From assembly GCA_030077755.1 (NCBI GenBank), contig JAQJZZ010000008.1, positions 3,348,001-3,412,000 on the forward strand: 64,000 nucleotides of DNA, in the 5' to 3' direction. How positions within the stretch are numbered: the stretch's first letter is position 1; every line of letters begins with the position of its first letter. A program made the translations under genes and the position numbers. The notes beneath the pieces are model-generated. The model was not told where the DNA came from. It made no database searches and saw only the letters and a list, made by a program, of their open reading frames with translations. The stretch is from Filosporella fistucella. Lineage: Eukaryota; Ascomycota; Leotiomycetes; Helotiales. This document shows positions 47,101 to 59,900 of the stretch, in pieces.

Positions 47101-48542
47101 TTATCCGACAGTCGTTCCCTCCGAAAGCCGTCCACTTCCGGCGTCGGGTTTCGACTCATTTTCCTGTATATGTGTTTCTTCTTGTTGTACAGCTGCTTCT
47201 CCTTCTCGGTGTCCTTGCACTGAATCTCTTAAAGTCGAAGCCTCACTCGCTTTCTCTGCAAGTGGGCCAGGTGCCGCTGCGGGTGGTGCATGCTCTTTCT
47301 TGATCCCCTCCTCTACAGTTGTATCATCTTCCCATGATGTTCGTTCTTTATTCATTACTCGTCGCACCCATGGCAGGGTAATGGCTGCCCAGATACCGGC
47401 CCAGAGGAATGGTACACCCCATCCTAATCAATATTAGCCAGATTAAGGTGACAACATGCTGTTAACTTACCAATACCGTATGAAACAGGCTCTGGCACTG
47501 GATTGATGACCACAACTACTGTACAGGCTCCGGCAACTATCAAACCAGGAATAGACCAAAACCAACTCTGGTCTCTGATCATCTTTCTGAAAATAGGAGA
47601 GGCGTTATATCTTGCTGCCCATCCCTCTCTGAACGGTCGTCCACCGCCTGCATTCACAGCCACAATATCCTCTGCAATATAATATATACCAGGCAAAACC
47701 TCCTCTCCTTTCGCAGTCGACGATATCCTGAACGGCGCCTTCCATCCACATGCACTGTACAGACTCATTAAAAATACTGGTCCCGCGATACAATATAGAA
47801 TCGCTGGACCAGGCATACTCAGCACCCTCAAGAAAACATCATGAGGTGCTGCTCCTACAATCAAAATTGCAGTCACAACCGTAATTGTGAGCACCAAGAT
47901 CCAATTCGTAATGTCAAACACCCATCTTCTGTCCGCACCGAGCGGCTTGTAAAAATTCTCTTTCTTGATCAGCCGTAAACTCCGAACCGCGAATTCAACA
48001 TATGTCGGGCCACCCCATATAGCAGTCACCACTGCAAACACTATAAAACCTTGAACATTCCCTCCGAAGGTCATGGCGTAATAGAGCATAATGGGTACGA
48101 CACAAGCGTCGAATACCATGAGTGCGATATACCCAGCCAATTTCCATCGTTTGAAGCCATGTCGGAATGTGAATGGTAATTGAGGGAGGAGATCAGGATG
48201 CGAGGCATAATATGATTGTAATGTGCTTCCACGCCTTCGATATTCTGCTTGTGTAGCTGCTCGACTGTCGTAATATGCATCTCGTTCCTCTGCTGTCAGA
48301 TCTCTGGTATCACGGCTTCGACGGTGATGAGAAGAGTGGCGACGGCGATCTTCGGAACGTCGCGGAGAAAATGTACGGTTTGTAGGCAGTGAATTCGATG
48401 TTTCTTCTCTATTTTGGTCAAATGTTACTCTGCGATCGTAGATCGGGCTTGCAGGTGTTGTTTCGGAACCGGGAAGCGCAGGTTGAGATTGAGATTGCGG
48501 AAGAGAATTTGAACGCGAGCTGCCTTTAATAACGAGAGGCAT
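47101..48542 (-). CDS. Polytopic membrane protein of unknown function
   Basis: Exons on the minus strand, 48542-47471 and 47423-47101, give 464 residues. The N-terminal 130 residues are polar, Ser/Arg-rich and probably disordered. They are followed by about six hydrophobic segments: two between residues 130 and 190, one near 225-250, one near 260-285, and two more (the SIPGLIVAGACTVVVVI and VPFLWAGIWAAITLPW segments) near the C-terminal third. The final 90 residues are hydrophilic, Glu/Ala-rich and acidic. The architecture is a fungal multi-span protein with cytosolic tails. I do not recognise the family and propose no function. The intron (47 nt, GTAAGT/TTAG) joins the last helix in frame. 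Confidence 0.8.
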
Positions 48543-49839
48543 TTTGGGTAATATTGTTACACCATTTCAGGTATTGGAATGAGGAGAGACAAAAACAAAA
48601 GAACTTTCGTTTTGAGATGGTGTTCGCGGGATGTGCGGAAAGTATAGCATCTTGATTACGATGCATGGGATGCACGTTGATTTGAATCGCGATGAGACGG
48701 GGATGCCGGCTACGTCATTGCCAAGCCACAAGTCATGTTCTCAGAGTCGCAGGTTTTTGGCAAGCTTCACTTACTCTGACATGTCTTGGACACTTGTAAT
48801 AACTTGGTATTTTGCTTGGAATTCATTAAGGAAGCCTGATCAACATTGCTTATCACTTCATATCAACATCATCGGTCTGTATCACGAAGACTTTATGGCA
48901 AGTAAGCAGTCTGCATGTGAATAGTGACTTGGCTCGCTTAGCGCTCAGGGGCAAAATGCTTGGAATATGAATATATGAGCACAACTTTCATGTAAAGAGG
49001 ACGTGAGCTCGAGGTAAAAGGTCTCGAAGGCCATCATCAGCTTTTGGACTCTGAATCTTATATGTTAATACATGTTGACGAATTACTGTATAAAAATCGT
49101 GAAATTTCATTTCTATCCAGTCCTTCTCGGGTGAGATTGGGATACATACTACTGCTTGTTGTACTTGCCTATCTGTTGACGTGTGGAAAGTTTTATTGGA
49201 GTATTCCCAAACACATAATCAGAAGTCCAACCCACAGCTTTAGACTGAGATATGAGTGGAAAAAATATCAGGAGGGGAGGTTTAGGTGATGTTGATGCTT
49301 CTCACAGAATCCCTCGCTTGGCTTGGAGTAGGCTAAAAAAATGAAGTTTAATAAAAGAAATCATTTTAGGTTCAGAAAGCTCGGCGAGTCTCTGTTTCCG
49401 AAGATATGCCTTCTTAAATTATTGTTCAACGTCCCCAAAAAAGGTCAAAATGGCAAAACTCTAATCAGCATCTCCCGCCAGTCCGAATACCTGAGGTTAA
49501 CAACTACCATGAAGGGGAAAGGCCCGATGCAACTTTTATATCGATGTACCTATCCCTGGAACTAGTTAGAATGACCGATGATCATTCAAGCCATGATGGT
49601 AGGTAGGCCCGTGGTAAATTCTGGCTTATTTGTTGACAAGTATATCACAATGCTTCGCTCAGCTTGAGGGGGACGGGACCGCTTTTGCAGCAGCCTCACT
49701 TCACTTCCACGTGTCTTTGAATGTCAGAGGGAAAATAAAAATATAGAGATTGTCTCAGATTTGCTGAGATGCTCGCCCAAAGTTACAGCGACTTTCGCCG
49801 CTACACGCATGTGGAGAGATCAATCCCTTCTGTTCTCTT
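48543..49839. other. Intergenic region with a partial hairpin-like copy
   Basis: No supported gene. On the plus strand near 49513-49535 the sequence GGGGAAAGGCCC followed by GATGCAACTT resembles the 5' half and loop of the 29.5/32.2-kb hairpins; the 3' half is missing. It may be a decayed copy or chance. Confidence 0.35.
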
Positions 49840-51386
49840 TTACTTCTTTTCTTCCTGCCATTGCCTCAACACCTTCTCACTCTCCATCGCGACGTCATGT
49901 CCAAAGTTGAACTCCATAAATTCATGAGGATTTCGTGGTACCTTCTCCCCTGGCTTCAAGTACTGTCTCACCTGTTCCTCAACACCATCTCCTTCTTTCG
50001 TCGTCTGACCAGTATTCGAGAAGATTTGCATAGCTGCAGCTCTATCACTTCTTACCTTTTGGAATAGTTGAAGTCGTTCGGAGAGCAATGAAGGCTTTGA
50101 TTTGAGTTCATCAAAAGTCACATCACGAAGCATTACGGAAATCGCCACTGCATCCTCGATCGCCTGAGCACCTGCTTGCCCTTGTAGGGGAAGCATTGGG
50201 TGTGCTGCATCGCCGACGAGAACAAGTTTCCCTCGATACCAATTTGTGATGGGTGTACGAAAGAGAAGCGGCCATTTCTTGACGTCTTTGGCTTTTCTGG
50301 AACGATTGGTCAGTGCTTAGACGATGAGTGCGACTTGGAACAATACTTCAAGACTGCAACGAGGGAGGGATGGAATTCCTTGAATTTCTCCACGAGATCG
50401 TTTTGACCTACTGCAGCATTCCAATCTATGAGGTGTAAGTCGATTCATCTTGACGCATGTCTTATCCAGCTGTATATTTACCGTCATGCAAGCCTCCCTC
50501 TTTGTCTACAAAAATTGCTGCCATGTTTTGAACTTCGTTGCTAAGACTAGTTAGCATCGATTTTCTTCTGAGATTTTCTCGAGACATACTTTCGACATGG
50601 GTACCAAACGATTCTCTTCCCTTCTCCCATGTATGCTTTGAATCTTCCGTCGTCTCCAACAAGGAAGCCAGCGGTCTCCGGATCAGCAGCCAACACAGAG
50701 CTTGGGATCAAAAGTCTAAAAGTTGATTGTTCAGTAGTAAGCGGGGTATTTTTGGCTCCCAGAACAATTTCAGAAGCATCGGAATGGACACCATCAGCTG
50801 CAATGACCAGATCTCCAGTGTGAGTCGTGCCGTCAGCAAGCGTAATTGAGCCAGTATCGGTATCCTGATTAAAAGTCAGTAAAGTATCAATCTGAAGTAA
50901 GCAATACTCACATATCTCACCACCTTGCAGTTTGGCTTGATCTCCACTGGCGTTCCTGCCGCGCCAGGATCTGCAGCCATCCTTTTCAGCTCCTCATGCA
51001 AATCAACTCTATGTGTCAGATACCATGGTGCACCAAATCTTTCTTCGACATCATCGTACGAAGACTGGTATATTTTCTCTAGAGTGACACCATTTGCGAT
51101 AAGAGAGGTTTTAGCAGCGACGAATCGAGCACGAACAGGATCCAAGCCCCAAGAGATAAGAACCCGGGAAGCATTCGGCGACATATGGATGGCTGCTCCA
51201 AACTCATTGTGTAAATCCGAACGCTCGTAAATCTGGGCCAGTCAGAGGCAGAGATCTTGTAGGGGATTATCAGGTGTGGCTATGTACCGTGACTTTGTGG
51301 CCAACCTTTCTCAGCGCAATTCCAGCACTAAGACCAGCGATGCCTGCCCCGACAACAATGATGTTCAGTCCTTCCTGTGAATCCAT
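49840..51386 (-). CDS. FAD-dependent monooxygenase (salicylate hydroxylase-like)
   Basis: This NAD(P)H- and FAD-dependent aromatic hydroxylase of class A probably acts in the cytosol on a phenolic or indolic substrate. Exons on the minus strand are 51386-51288, 51232-50912, 50864-50590, 50546-50482, 50425-50335 and 50296-49840, giving 435 residues, typical for the group. Motifs are the N-terminal GAGIAGL dinucleotide-binding fold (about residues 13-19), an IAADGVHS (DG-type) motif and the late GDAAHPMLPLQGQAGAQAIEDA block that contacts FAD. Intron 5 uses a weak GTCGCA donor, chosen because it keeps both the frame and the conserved KAKDVKKWPLLFRTP block. The substrate is unknown and the gene stands alone. 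Confidence 0.9.
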
Positions 51387-52936
51387 TTTGTTCAGTTGCT
51401 TCTTGAAAACTTGATGACCTGACCTGAGATTATATAGATATAAGGGCTGAGATATGCATATGTATGCGTCGACGGAATGGGTTTAGCCTGAGTAGCCATG
51501 TTCGTATCAAGCATTCAATAACATCATATCGTTCGCGGAACGGGACCTAAATTCGTCAGCTGCAGAATGGTGGCCCAATTGCCGTGCTACTGCATACACT
51601 TAAGTCAGAGTTGACTCAGCTGTGCCGAGGAGGTGCATTTGAAGGAGCTAAGCGAGAATCCTACGTGTATAAAAGGGGGCTATTTGATGTACTCAAATTT
51701 GCTTAATTTTCGGATTGTCGAATAAATATGAAGAATCCCGATATACCAGTAGACTTTCCATTTCTCTATCATCCTGGGATCATCAAGATCGAGTCTCACA
51801 AAGTTGCATGAAGACGAAATACCACGTGACCACTTCCCCTCCGTCTGCCGTTTCCAAAAACTACGTTTGAGAACTTTCCAAAATTTGTTTCCAAAGATGG
51901 GACTTGATCTTGGAAGTTGCAGTAACGTTTCTGTATTCTAGTACGAAGTGAAAGCACCTTCTCCAAGATATCAGCCCATGTTACTAGATCTCAAGCACTC
52001 TCTGCTTCACAATGCTCCACACTGAAGAACTCCTTCTGCCGTGTACTTTTCATGAGCTTCTTTCTCCTCCTCTTCCTCAATTGTATTAAATCCTAGCTTC
52101 ATTATCTTCGATCCTCCCATTTCAATTCGCGTTTCTTGCGATGGCTTAGCTTCATCTCGTCATATTAGCCCCGCCCTTCGTGCACAGAAAGAACAGCTCT
52201 CCGGTCCCTTATCTGTCGACTGACTCACGAATGATACTTAACCACTGTTGCCACAATTAGGCCATCTTTATTTTACGGGCAGTTATGGATGGTTTAGTTC
52301 ATCCTGATGTTTGTAGTTCGATTCATTATGCCGAGACACGAATTAGCTATTGAAATTTGCAACCTTGTGGTAAGTACTGTACTTGTAGGTTGACTGAGCG
52401 AGGATATCGGGAGCGAAGGGGATGGCTGCAAGGGATATACTCGAGTCTTTAAAATAGCTTTAGGAGTAGCTCGATACTAAAGTTCAAGACTGCAGGACGA
52501 ATGCAGATGGTTAGGTGACGATAAAATATCTGTCTCCAGCTAATTTGCAGCAACTACCATCCGCTAGCTGTAATAATTGATTGAATACAGTGGGGGACAA
52601 GTTTGAAATAAGGCAGGGATTTATATCTGGAAGGAGGTTCTCTGGGGGGAAACTATTCTATCTCAAGGCTTACTGCTATGTCACACTGCTCGATTGAACT
52701 AGTACACCACATGCCATACTTCCCCTCCAGATCTATCAAAAGCGAACTATAATGTTCATATTTAGAGTGATAAATTCAATTGTATCCAATATTTCTGTCG
52801 AATTCTTAGAGTCGAGGCTACACCACTTAACCAATTCACTTGCATAGGCGCTAAGAACTACCCTATCTTGTGAGAGCGTTGGCTTATATCTCGCCTAGAT
52901 ATTGCGCAACATCTTCCAAAAGTTCTCATCGAAACA
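51387..52936. other. Intergenic region
   Basis: About 1.5 kb without a supported gene; the left end is the monooxygenase promoter. No RNA gene or repeat was recognised. Confidence 0.5.
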
Positions 52937-53239
52937 ATGTCAACACACCAACCCCCACTCACCCCTGGGCGTGATCCAGAGCAGGACAGTATGGAATCCA
53001 GCGACACCTTGACACTGAGCAATACTCAACTTGTGGCGCAAAGTGGAGGAAACATTTATGGCGACTTCTGTTTCACCAAAAGCCATACTTGGCTCTAGGA
53101 AGGTGCGAAAAAAGGAATTCGAGAGGCAGAGACGAACAGCTAGTAACGATCTGGATACTTTCATCAGGTAATAGACTTTGTGTTTTGAAATCGCTACTGA
53201 GCATCAGTTTGCTGACATCCAGACACTAGAGCTGGAACG

Positions 53240-54333
53240 TTCCCATTCTTCGAGTTACCCATCGAACTACGACCTCAGATCCCCCGTACGGCACTCGAGA
53301 CATTCTGGAGATTCCTTCCCGATGAGAGAAGTAGTTATTTGCAGCTTAGTTTTTCCGACTTTCTCTGCGAGGAACACCTTCCACACCACTGCTGCGGAAA
53401 TATAAGTGCTATCAGTAGGAGTATCGGTATTGTAGGAAGCTAGGAAAGCTTTATTTGGGGAAAGAACTGTTTGGCGAAAGATTGGCGACTGAGATTATTT
53501 TTCAGCAAAAAAAAAAGAGGAAGTGACCCAAAAGATGATAGACCCAAACCGGAACTCGAGATACCTCTTGGAGGAGTTTCCAACCAGGGCTGGCCTCTCC
53601 ATCTACCATTATTCGCAGTGTAGAACCGACTTTTTAGTGCTTACCTTACTCCGAAATCTTTTCAATGTGAGTAAGAAGATGCATAGTGAGCTTGGCAGTC
53701 CCATTTGGAATCGCGTTCAACTTGTAATCGAGGACCAATCGGGTGAATGGGAGCCATTCCAAATGTATCTAGTCCTGCAACCCATACTCGAACGCCCTGG
53801 AATCAAATCTGCAATCAAGAGTCTCTCTTTGTACCTTCCTGCCTACATCCCAGGCGATGTCTCGACTTACACTAAAGGTTTTCAGCAAACTGCGAAGGTG
53901 TTGGCACTCGAGGATTTTGAGTTTACTATCAAGGGAAATGATCTTATTCTCTTCGAACTGATTGAAAAGCCATCCATAGAGGAGCGGCAAATGATGGAGG
54001 CAATTCGCTCTATGGTGGTTACATCAAGTTTTCATCTCATTGTAGAGTTCGAAATCTTGTCTTCCACCAACAGTTCTCCCCCCCGACGATTTTCCTCTTC
54101 ACCCAAAAGTTTATGAGGGGATGAGTATGGAGCGTGTGAATAGCCTCAGAGAGAAGTTCATCAACTATGTGGCAAATCTGACTAAACAACTGCTCCCAGA
54201 AACGCTCAAAAGTTGCGCTGCGAGATCAATTTCTGTGACTGCAATATATGAAAGGTTTCCAGACCCAACCTGCTTCAAACTGGGCGAGGAATATCTAGAA
54301 AAAATCTCGGAAGCAAAGTCAGCAGGAGTTTGA
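53240..54333 (+). pseudogene. Decayed LPxELR-type (F-box/2EXR-like) gene
   Basis: Open pieces in different frames look like one damaged gene. The first piece starts with FPFFELPIELR (53240), a motif used at the start of F-box-like and 2EXR-like fungal proteins, and runs to a stop near 53441. The second (53523-54116) includes NVSKKMHSELG and helical sequence. Its frame is lost at a seven-C run (54078-54084); a frame shifted by one base continues as FPLHPKVYEG and runs to 54333. The small frame at 52937 (MSTHQPPLTPG...) may be its N-terminus. Function is unknown. An error in the homopolymer or an unrecognised intron could also explain the breaks. Confidence 0.35.
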
Positions 54334-55170
54334 TATGTCAAAATTGGGGTTGGTTGCTGTTCAAGGCATAACTGAGGGAAGGGTATATGCTCTGCACTGC
54401 CTAGGTTGACTTTGATTGCTAGGTCAGTGGACGGATAGGCAATGGGCTAGAGGTTAAGCAGAAATCATCTCAGTACAACTTCAACAAAATAATTCTAGCA
54501 TCAAGACCCTTCAGTGAATTTTTATGACCCCCAATGTGAATATGACATTTGGCTTGATGTTAAAAGGGCAAAGCTTGGCAATCAAATGTTATCTGAGAAG
54601 CTTACTTTTGGATGGGATGCCATTGATCGAAGATAGGTACAAGGCGGCAATCGTGAACATATGTTTGAAGATAGGTATAATGACGGGGATCTTCACAGAA
54701 ATAACTATTTCGGAAAGTAATAGCAATTACCACCGCCATCATAAAGTGACCGAGGATCGAAAACCTGGTTCTTGATGTTGTGCGTTATAGAGATAGATGG
54801 GTGTTCGGGACGTCGACCCTACTTCTCTCGACTGGCATAGATACCGCATAGCAGTAGTAGTCTAGAGAAGATTGCAATTCAAAGTTTCATTTCGACCTGT
54901 ATGCTTCACAAAGATGTTTCGAATCCAGGACGTTACTTCCAATCGAAATTCCCAGTGTGAATCAAGAATACATTTTGCGTCGAGCGAGAAATTATTTTTG
55001 TGGAAATCTACATAGCTGTATAAAATCCTTATGTCACAAGCACACTAGACCTCAACGGTCTCCACAATCATTCACTTGAACCCCATCTTTCGTAGTCTGG
55101 CTTCTCTGTGCAACCAAATGTTACCGAGCCTCAGGGCCAGAACACGTAAGGTGTTCTTTGAATCTCTGGT
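54334..55170. other. Intergenic region
   Basis: About 0.8 kb. A frame at 54524-54775 has no motif. A lone B-box-like GTTTCGAATCC near 54910 has no partner A-box and is not a tRNA. Confidence 0.5.
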
Positions 55171-56026
55171 TTAGGCAGTGTAGGTAACTGACCAGTTGCT
55201 ATGCTCATCGGCCGAAACCACAGCGGAAAACTTTCCTCGGCCCGCCTCGGACGAGAAATCAACCTCTGCTGCTTCAGTAGCTGCTGCAGTATAGTTGACT
55301 ACCTTTCCAGGCACAAAGTCAGACATAGAGACGTAGTACTTGAGGATGGGCTGAATCTGGTATGTGAAACCAGGAGAAGCAACCCACTGCAGCATCAATG
55401 AGTAAGAGCGGATGACCACTAGAATATAGACTTACACAGGCTACAGGAACAATGGCCTTGTCTTTGTTCATCTGTCCCATTCCAATCAAATATTTGTCCT
55501 TCTTCGTGAAATCCTTCAGCGTCTTGATGGCATAAGAGCCGACGTTCCCAATGTCTACAATTGAAGGATCCTGAACCCACTTGGGTGCTCCTCTATCGGC
55601 ATTTGCGCCTACGAAGAAAGTGCCTGTAAATTAGCTGAGTAGTTGATCAACTACAATGTCGATGTCAGGTAATCTTACTGCCTTTCTTCTTGTCGATAGC
55701 GCTATTACTGCCAAGGACGACTGGCTTTTCGGAGGCTTGGCCGACTTTCACAGTCACACCTGGCTCAAGCTCTTGTTTAATGGTTCCGTTCCCTAGTCGT
55801 CGTCAGTTCATGTTATTTTTTCGAGAGTAGACCAATTACAAGCATAGAAGTTGACAACCGCTTCAGTCTCCCACTCGGCACCTGAAGCTACAGATTTGCT
55901 GAGCCAGACGTTGGTGAAGACGTTGGGATCGTTGGTGACATCGTTGACAACTGGAGGGGCAGTGAATATTCCGAACTGGGAGTCGCTACCAGTCTTGTTC
56001 GCGATGGTGATCTTGTATTCAGGCAT
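55171..56026 (-). CDS. Small uncharacterised protein, paralog of the gene at 59019-59900
   Basis: Exons on the minus strand are 56026-55840, 55792-55679, 55623-55436 and 55386-55171, giving 234 residues with no signal peptide or membrane segment. The composition is beta-rich, beginning MPEYKITIANKTG, then VWLSKSVASGAEW, NFYAW (the Trp codon split by intron 1), LIGMGQM, VPVAC and a terminal DEHSNWSVTYTA. A second gene 3 kb away shares the N-terminal pattern, the split Trp codon, all three intron positions and phases, and the W-x-A-x-P and D-x-H-x-NWS ends. These are clear paralogs of an unrecognised cytosolic family; a beta-sandwich fold is only a guess. Confidence 0.82.
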
Positions 56027-58451
56027 GATTGATTTTTAGAAACTTCAGATCAGATAGACAACGATGGAAGAGTTGATGGAGTCTAAAGATGTGAAAGTGA
56101 TATGACTTGATGATTTCTTTCCGTCGTGGAGGGGAAGGACGTCTCATTTATAGATTTGAGCTCTTCAAAGCAGCTAGAGCTGGAACTACTAGTCTCGAAT
56201 GACTTTCTGCAAAGCACAGTGCCATTAACTGAACAGACAATTTTGCCTCACAGCAATGAAGAGAGCTACTTTCTCAAATAGCTCACATGCATACATTATT
56301 GATGGAGGAGAGCAAATGGCTCGTTAGTAGTTGCCCTGGCATGGTTTCCCGTACCATGTTCAATGCGAGCTAGCTCAAGATTTGTTTCAGTGTGATTTCT
56401 CAATGTCCATACATTATGTCACATTATATAAGGGCATCAGTTATTGCCATAATGTCTACGTAGAACGTATATTATAAGTTCGCTTGGAGTACTACATTTT
56501 AAACTGTCAAGTATACTGATATGAAATTTTGTTACCACGGACTCGAGAGTCACAATCTTTGTTGCAAGTGATTATCTAAACGAGCAACTAGTAGGAGGGT
56601 ACATTGAAAGAAGGAGAATTGGGAAACTAAAATTCGAGAACCTTATGCAGCATATTGCCTCGTAGTAACATGCCTCAGTTTACTTTACCTAGCTAGCTCT
56701 CACTTGCCTCTTCCCCCTCTAAGGAAAGACATTGCTCAGGAGGGGTAGTCTCACAGGAGGTCCAGCCCTCAGGTACATTTCCAGTCTGCAGTAATTTCGT
56801 CCCTCAGCTGCTATATCATTTCTGCAACTCACCGGAAACTACACCGCTGTTTCAACAAGAATTATGAGATGTGAGAAAATTTATGGGCTGTTCTGGCCTC
56901 TCTCCCTTTTCCTAAAAGCGAAGCGCTCAAAAGTGTCTCGTTCGGAAGGGCTAAAGGTATGGTGGTGAGCTGAAGTAAATACAACTCAAGCTGAGCCTTC
57001 GGCGAACGCATTATCGGATCAAATATTTCGGCTCGCATGCTCGACTATTCCATTTCGTGTCAAGATGTGGGTTCATTGTAAAAGCAAACAACGTGGGGCT
57101 GCAACAGCGGTCAGTACAAGCCGAAACCTAATATTGAGAGTGATTCTTGATACTTAGCCAAATTAGATTTTGACTTTTGCTCTTGGACATTCAATCTTTA
57201 AAGGTTTTGTCAAAGTTTACACTCTAGGCTCGGGTATTCCAATTTTATGTTAGGATGGATAACTTCATAAATGTAAATCTTGCCCAGCCTCAAAGTATGA
57301 TGAAGATTATGAAGTCGACATTTGAATCATTATTTTGTGCAATGAAATGTATGACAGCTGCTATTGGCAGATATTACGAGGCCATGGCTGGCTAGGCCCC
57401 TGATGAAGAGTCTTGGACGCGAATTTTATGTCTTGGCATGGGGTACAGGATGGGCTCTGCCGTCCGGCAAAGCGTCCCGCCCCGTTGTAAGTATGTCTCA
57501 CTTGAGCAAAAGAAAACAATTTGACTCATGGAAGCGGGGGCAATGTAACACAAAATTCATGTTTGGAACATTCGGCAAAATCTGACAGCCTTGCGGCCCG
57601 CAGCATGGCTTGATTCAGCTGCTTCAAATCCTTGTGATAGCCGCATTGTGGAGTACGGAAGAGAGACTAGAATCAATAATACACAAGCATATTCCCTCAT
57701 TCCAGACTGTATGCAGCTGATTGAGCTCAATTAAACGCTCTAATTCTCATGTGCCTTCCAAAAACCTGCTGATCAGCTTTTCTAATGCAACAAACTCTAC
57801 GGACGTCATCTTCATACTCTTAGTAAATTTTACTTGCTGTCTAGGCCTTTGTTTGCCCTTAACCTCAATCAAAGCTATCTATCCAGCTTGCCACATTTTC
57901 ACAAGACTTTGGCGCCATATGACATATTCCCAGTGGCTTGCCGATCGAGCAAAAATGGTCCGGTACAGCAACATACAAAACACAAATGGCAGAAAGTGCC
58001 GCGGCGGGGCAAGAGAATACGCTTGAAATACGTACGTATGTCAAACATACGAAACGCACTGTGCACTGTCACTGGCCAATATTGACTTGTATTCCATAAT
58101 GTGACATGTCAACCACTTCTTGGCTTCTCCTCAATGGGCAAAGAAGCTGCGCAATTAGTTTTTTTTAGGGATCTTAAACGGGAAACAACTCATTACTCGC
58201 AATACTTTCGAAATACACGACAAGCATTTCCTACTGCGACCCACTCATCAGCTGCAGCTTGTCTACGCCCTGTGACGCGTCCCGATGTCCCCTTAAGCTG
58301 ACCACCGTTCAGGAATATTAAGAGAGCCAAATCTTCCTTCTCCATTTCCCCATCCCAGATTCCATTCATATCTCAAGTGCTTCTTCTAAAATTAACACTG
58401 ATTATCATTCATCGAAAACTTCGTTTCACGTCATTATCGACCTTATCCACA
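56027..58451. other. Intergenic region within the small-protein locus
   Basis: About 2.4 kb with no supported gene. Short frames (for example 57364-57585 and 57721-58026) carry no motif. It separates the two divergent genes of the small-protein locus. Confidence 0.5.
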
Positions 58452-58903
58452 ATGCCAGAAACCACTTCCAATAACTTCACCAATACCTACGGTAAAGAAC
58501 TCTGGAACAACACCAACGATGTTCTCAGGTACAGAGTGAATGATGGCTCTGGATCAGGGACTGGCCTCGAGAACGGTCAGCACGGAAATGTTATCCGCGC
58601 CAACTTACCGATCCTCAATCAAGGCGAAAAGGTAAGACAGATACAATATTGATCAGATTTTTGCTGACAGCACTTTTTCAGATAAAACTCGGTGGTCATT
58701 TGTCATTCATTGTTCCTGGAGCGGGTGTAAAAGCGTATAGCCCAAGTGTTCATAGCGGGAAGGTAGACGTGGATAACTGTAAAGGAATCAAGGTTTCTGG
58801 GACTGTGGGCAGCTATAGCCTCACACTTCAACTCTACAACGATACTGGCGTGATTGGGGAGGAATTGTTTTGGGCTGAGCGAACAGATGTGACTGTCAAC
58901 TAG
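58452..58903 (+). CDS. Small uncharacterised protein, divergent member of the locus
   Basis: Exons 58452-58631 and 58682-58903 give 133 residues. There is no signal peptide. It is Gly/Asn-rich and probably beta-structured: GKELWNNTNDVLRYRVNDGS, then LSFIVPGAGVKAY, VDVDNC, SLTLQLYND and a WAERTDVTVN end. I cannot place it in a known family. It is convergent with the paralog at 59019-59900, with only 115 bp between the stops, and may be functionally linked to it. The intron has standard GTAAGA/TTCAG ends and the start is preceded by CCACA. Confidence 0.72.
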
Positions 58904-59018
58904 ACGATGTAGAGCTGTGGAGGAGACTGTTGTTAGAGGGGCTCAGCGTAATGAAAGTTATGATATATTGAACGAAGGCTTGAGTGACAAATCATGTGAC
59001 TTTTAAGGCAAGCAGTAG

Positions 59019-59900
59019 TTATTCAAGGTTAAATACAGGTTCACTCCAATTGCCATGATCATCGTAAGTGACTGAAGCAGTCTTCCCTTTGTTTTCATTG
59101 ATCGAGAAATCAATTTTGATAGCTTCTTGTGGCATTCCAACTTGGCCTTGAACTCCAATGAATTGAGAAACCCATAGAACTTGGTCATTTGGACGCACCA
59201 GGATCGTGCTGTTCGGCCTTGCAGGCCACTTTCATAGTCAGTTAATGACAACTCTCCATTTCGTGATGTATGCTTACCACCGCGACAGGTACCACACTAT
59301 CAATTCCGAGCTTGCCGATACCAACGAGGATTTTTTCTGCACTACCAAAACTGGAATCGCTGTAGAGGGGGAATGAACCAGGTTTTACAATGATATTTGG
59401 CATTGGTTCGATTCCAAGCACAGGGCATTCATTCCTTGCTCGGAGTGTAACGGCAGCTAGACCACTTGTCAGAAATCTCCCCTGGTATATATATTTAGTG
59501 ACGTACCCCCATTTGGATTTTTAATAGTATCTTCGATTAGGAGGTCAAAGGAGACACAAGATCGTGGAGGGAGTATAGTGACTAAATCTGCATCACTACC
59601 ATCACCAAGATCCTTGCATGCCCCTTGGTTATCTTTATTAGCCGACAATCAATCACTTCAGCTGAGAAACTCACATGCATAGTTGTTCATATTTAGTGAA
59701 AACTCTCCGATTGCATTTGGCGGTAGTGTCTGGACCATCCAAGCACAAACATTTATTTCGGGGTCAGCCTGTAAAGCAAGTTGGCGTCTGACGAGTTTTG
59801 GGCGTGCATATGCTTGAGCTATATCTGGTGAATCAGCAAAGACCGCGAATGAAGCTTCTTGGGTGTTTTTGTTGCTGATTTTAATTTTGTGAACGGCCAT
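59019..59900 (-). CDS. Small uncharacterised protein, paralog of the gene at 55171-56026
   Basis: Exons on the minus strand are 59900-59675, 59623-59507, 59456-59278 and 59228-59019, giving 243 residues. It begins with MAVHKIKISNKNTQ, has FAVFADSPD, NNYAW (Trp codon split by intron 1), LVGIGKL, VPVAV, then WPARPN and ends after DDHGNWSEPVFNLE. The order of motifs, the three intron positions and their phases match the 55-56 kb gene, so the two arose by duplication even though overall identity looks modest. No catalytic motif or targeting signal is evident. Function unknown. Confidence 0.8.

Noticed and set aside
54900..54920. B-box-like GTTTCGAATCC suggesting a tRNA
   Set aside because: No A-box at suitable spacing and no cloverleaf pairing.
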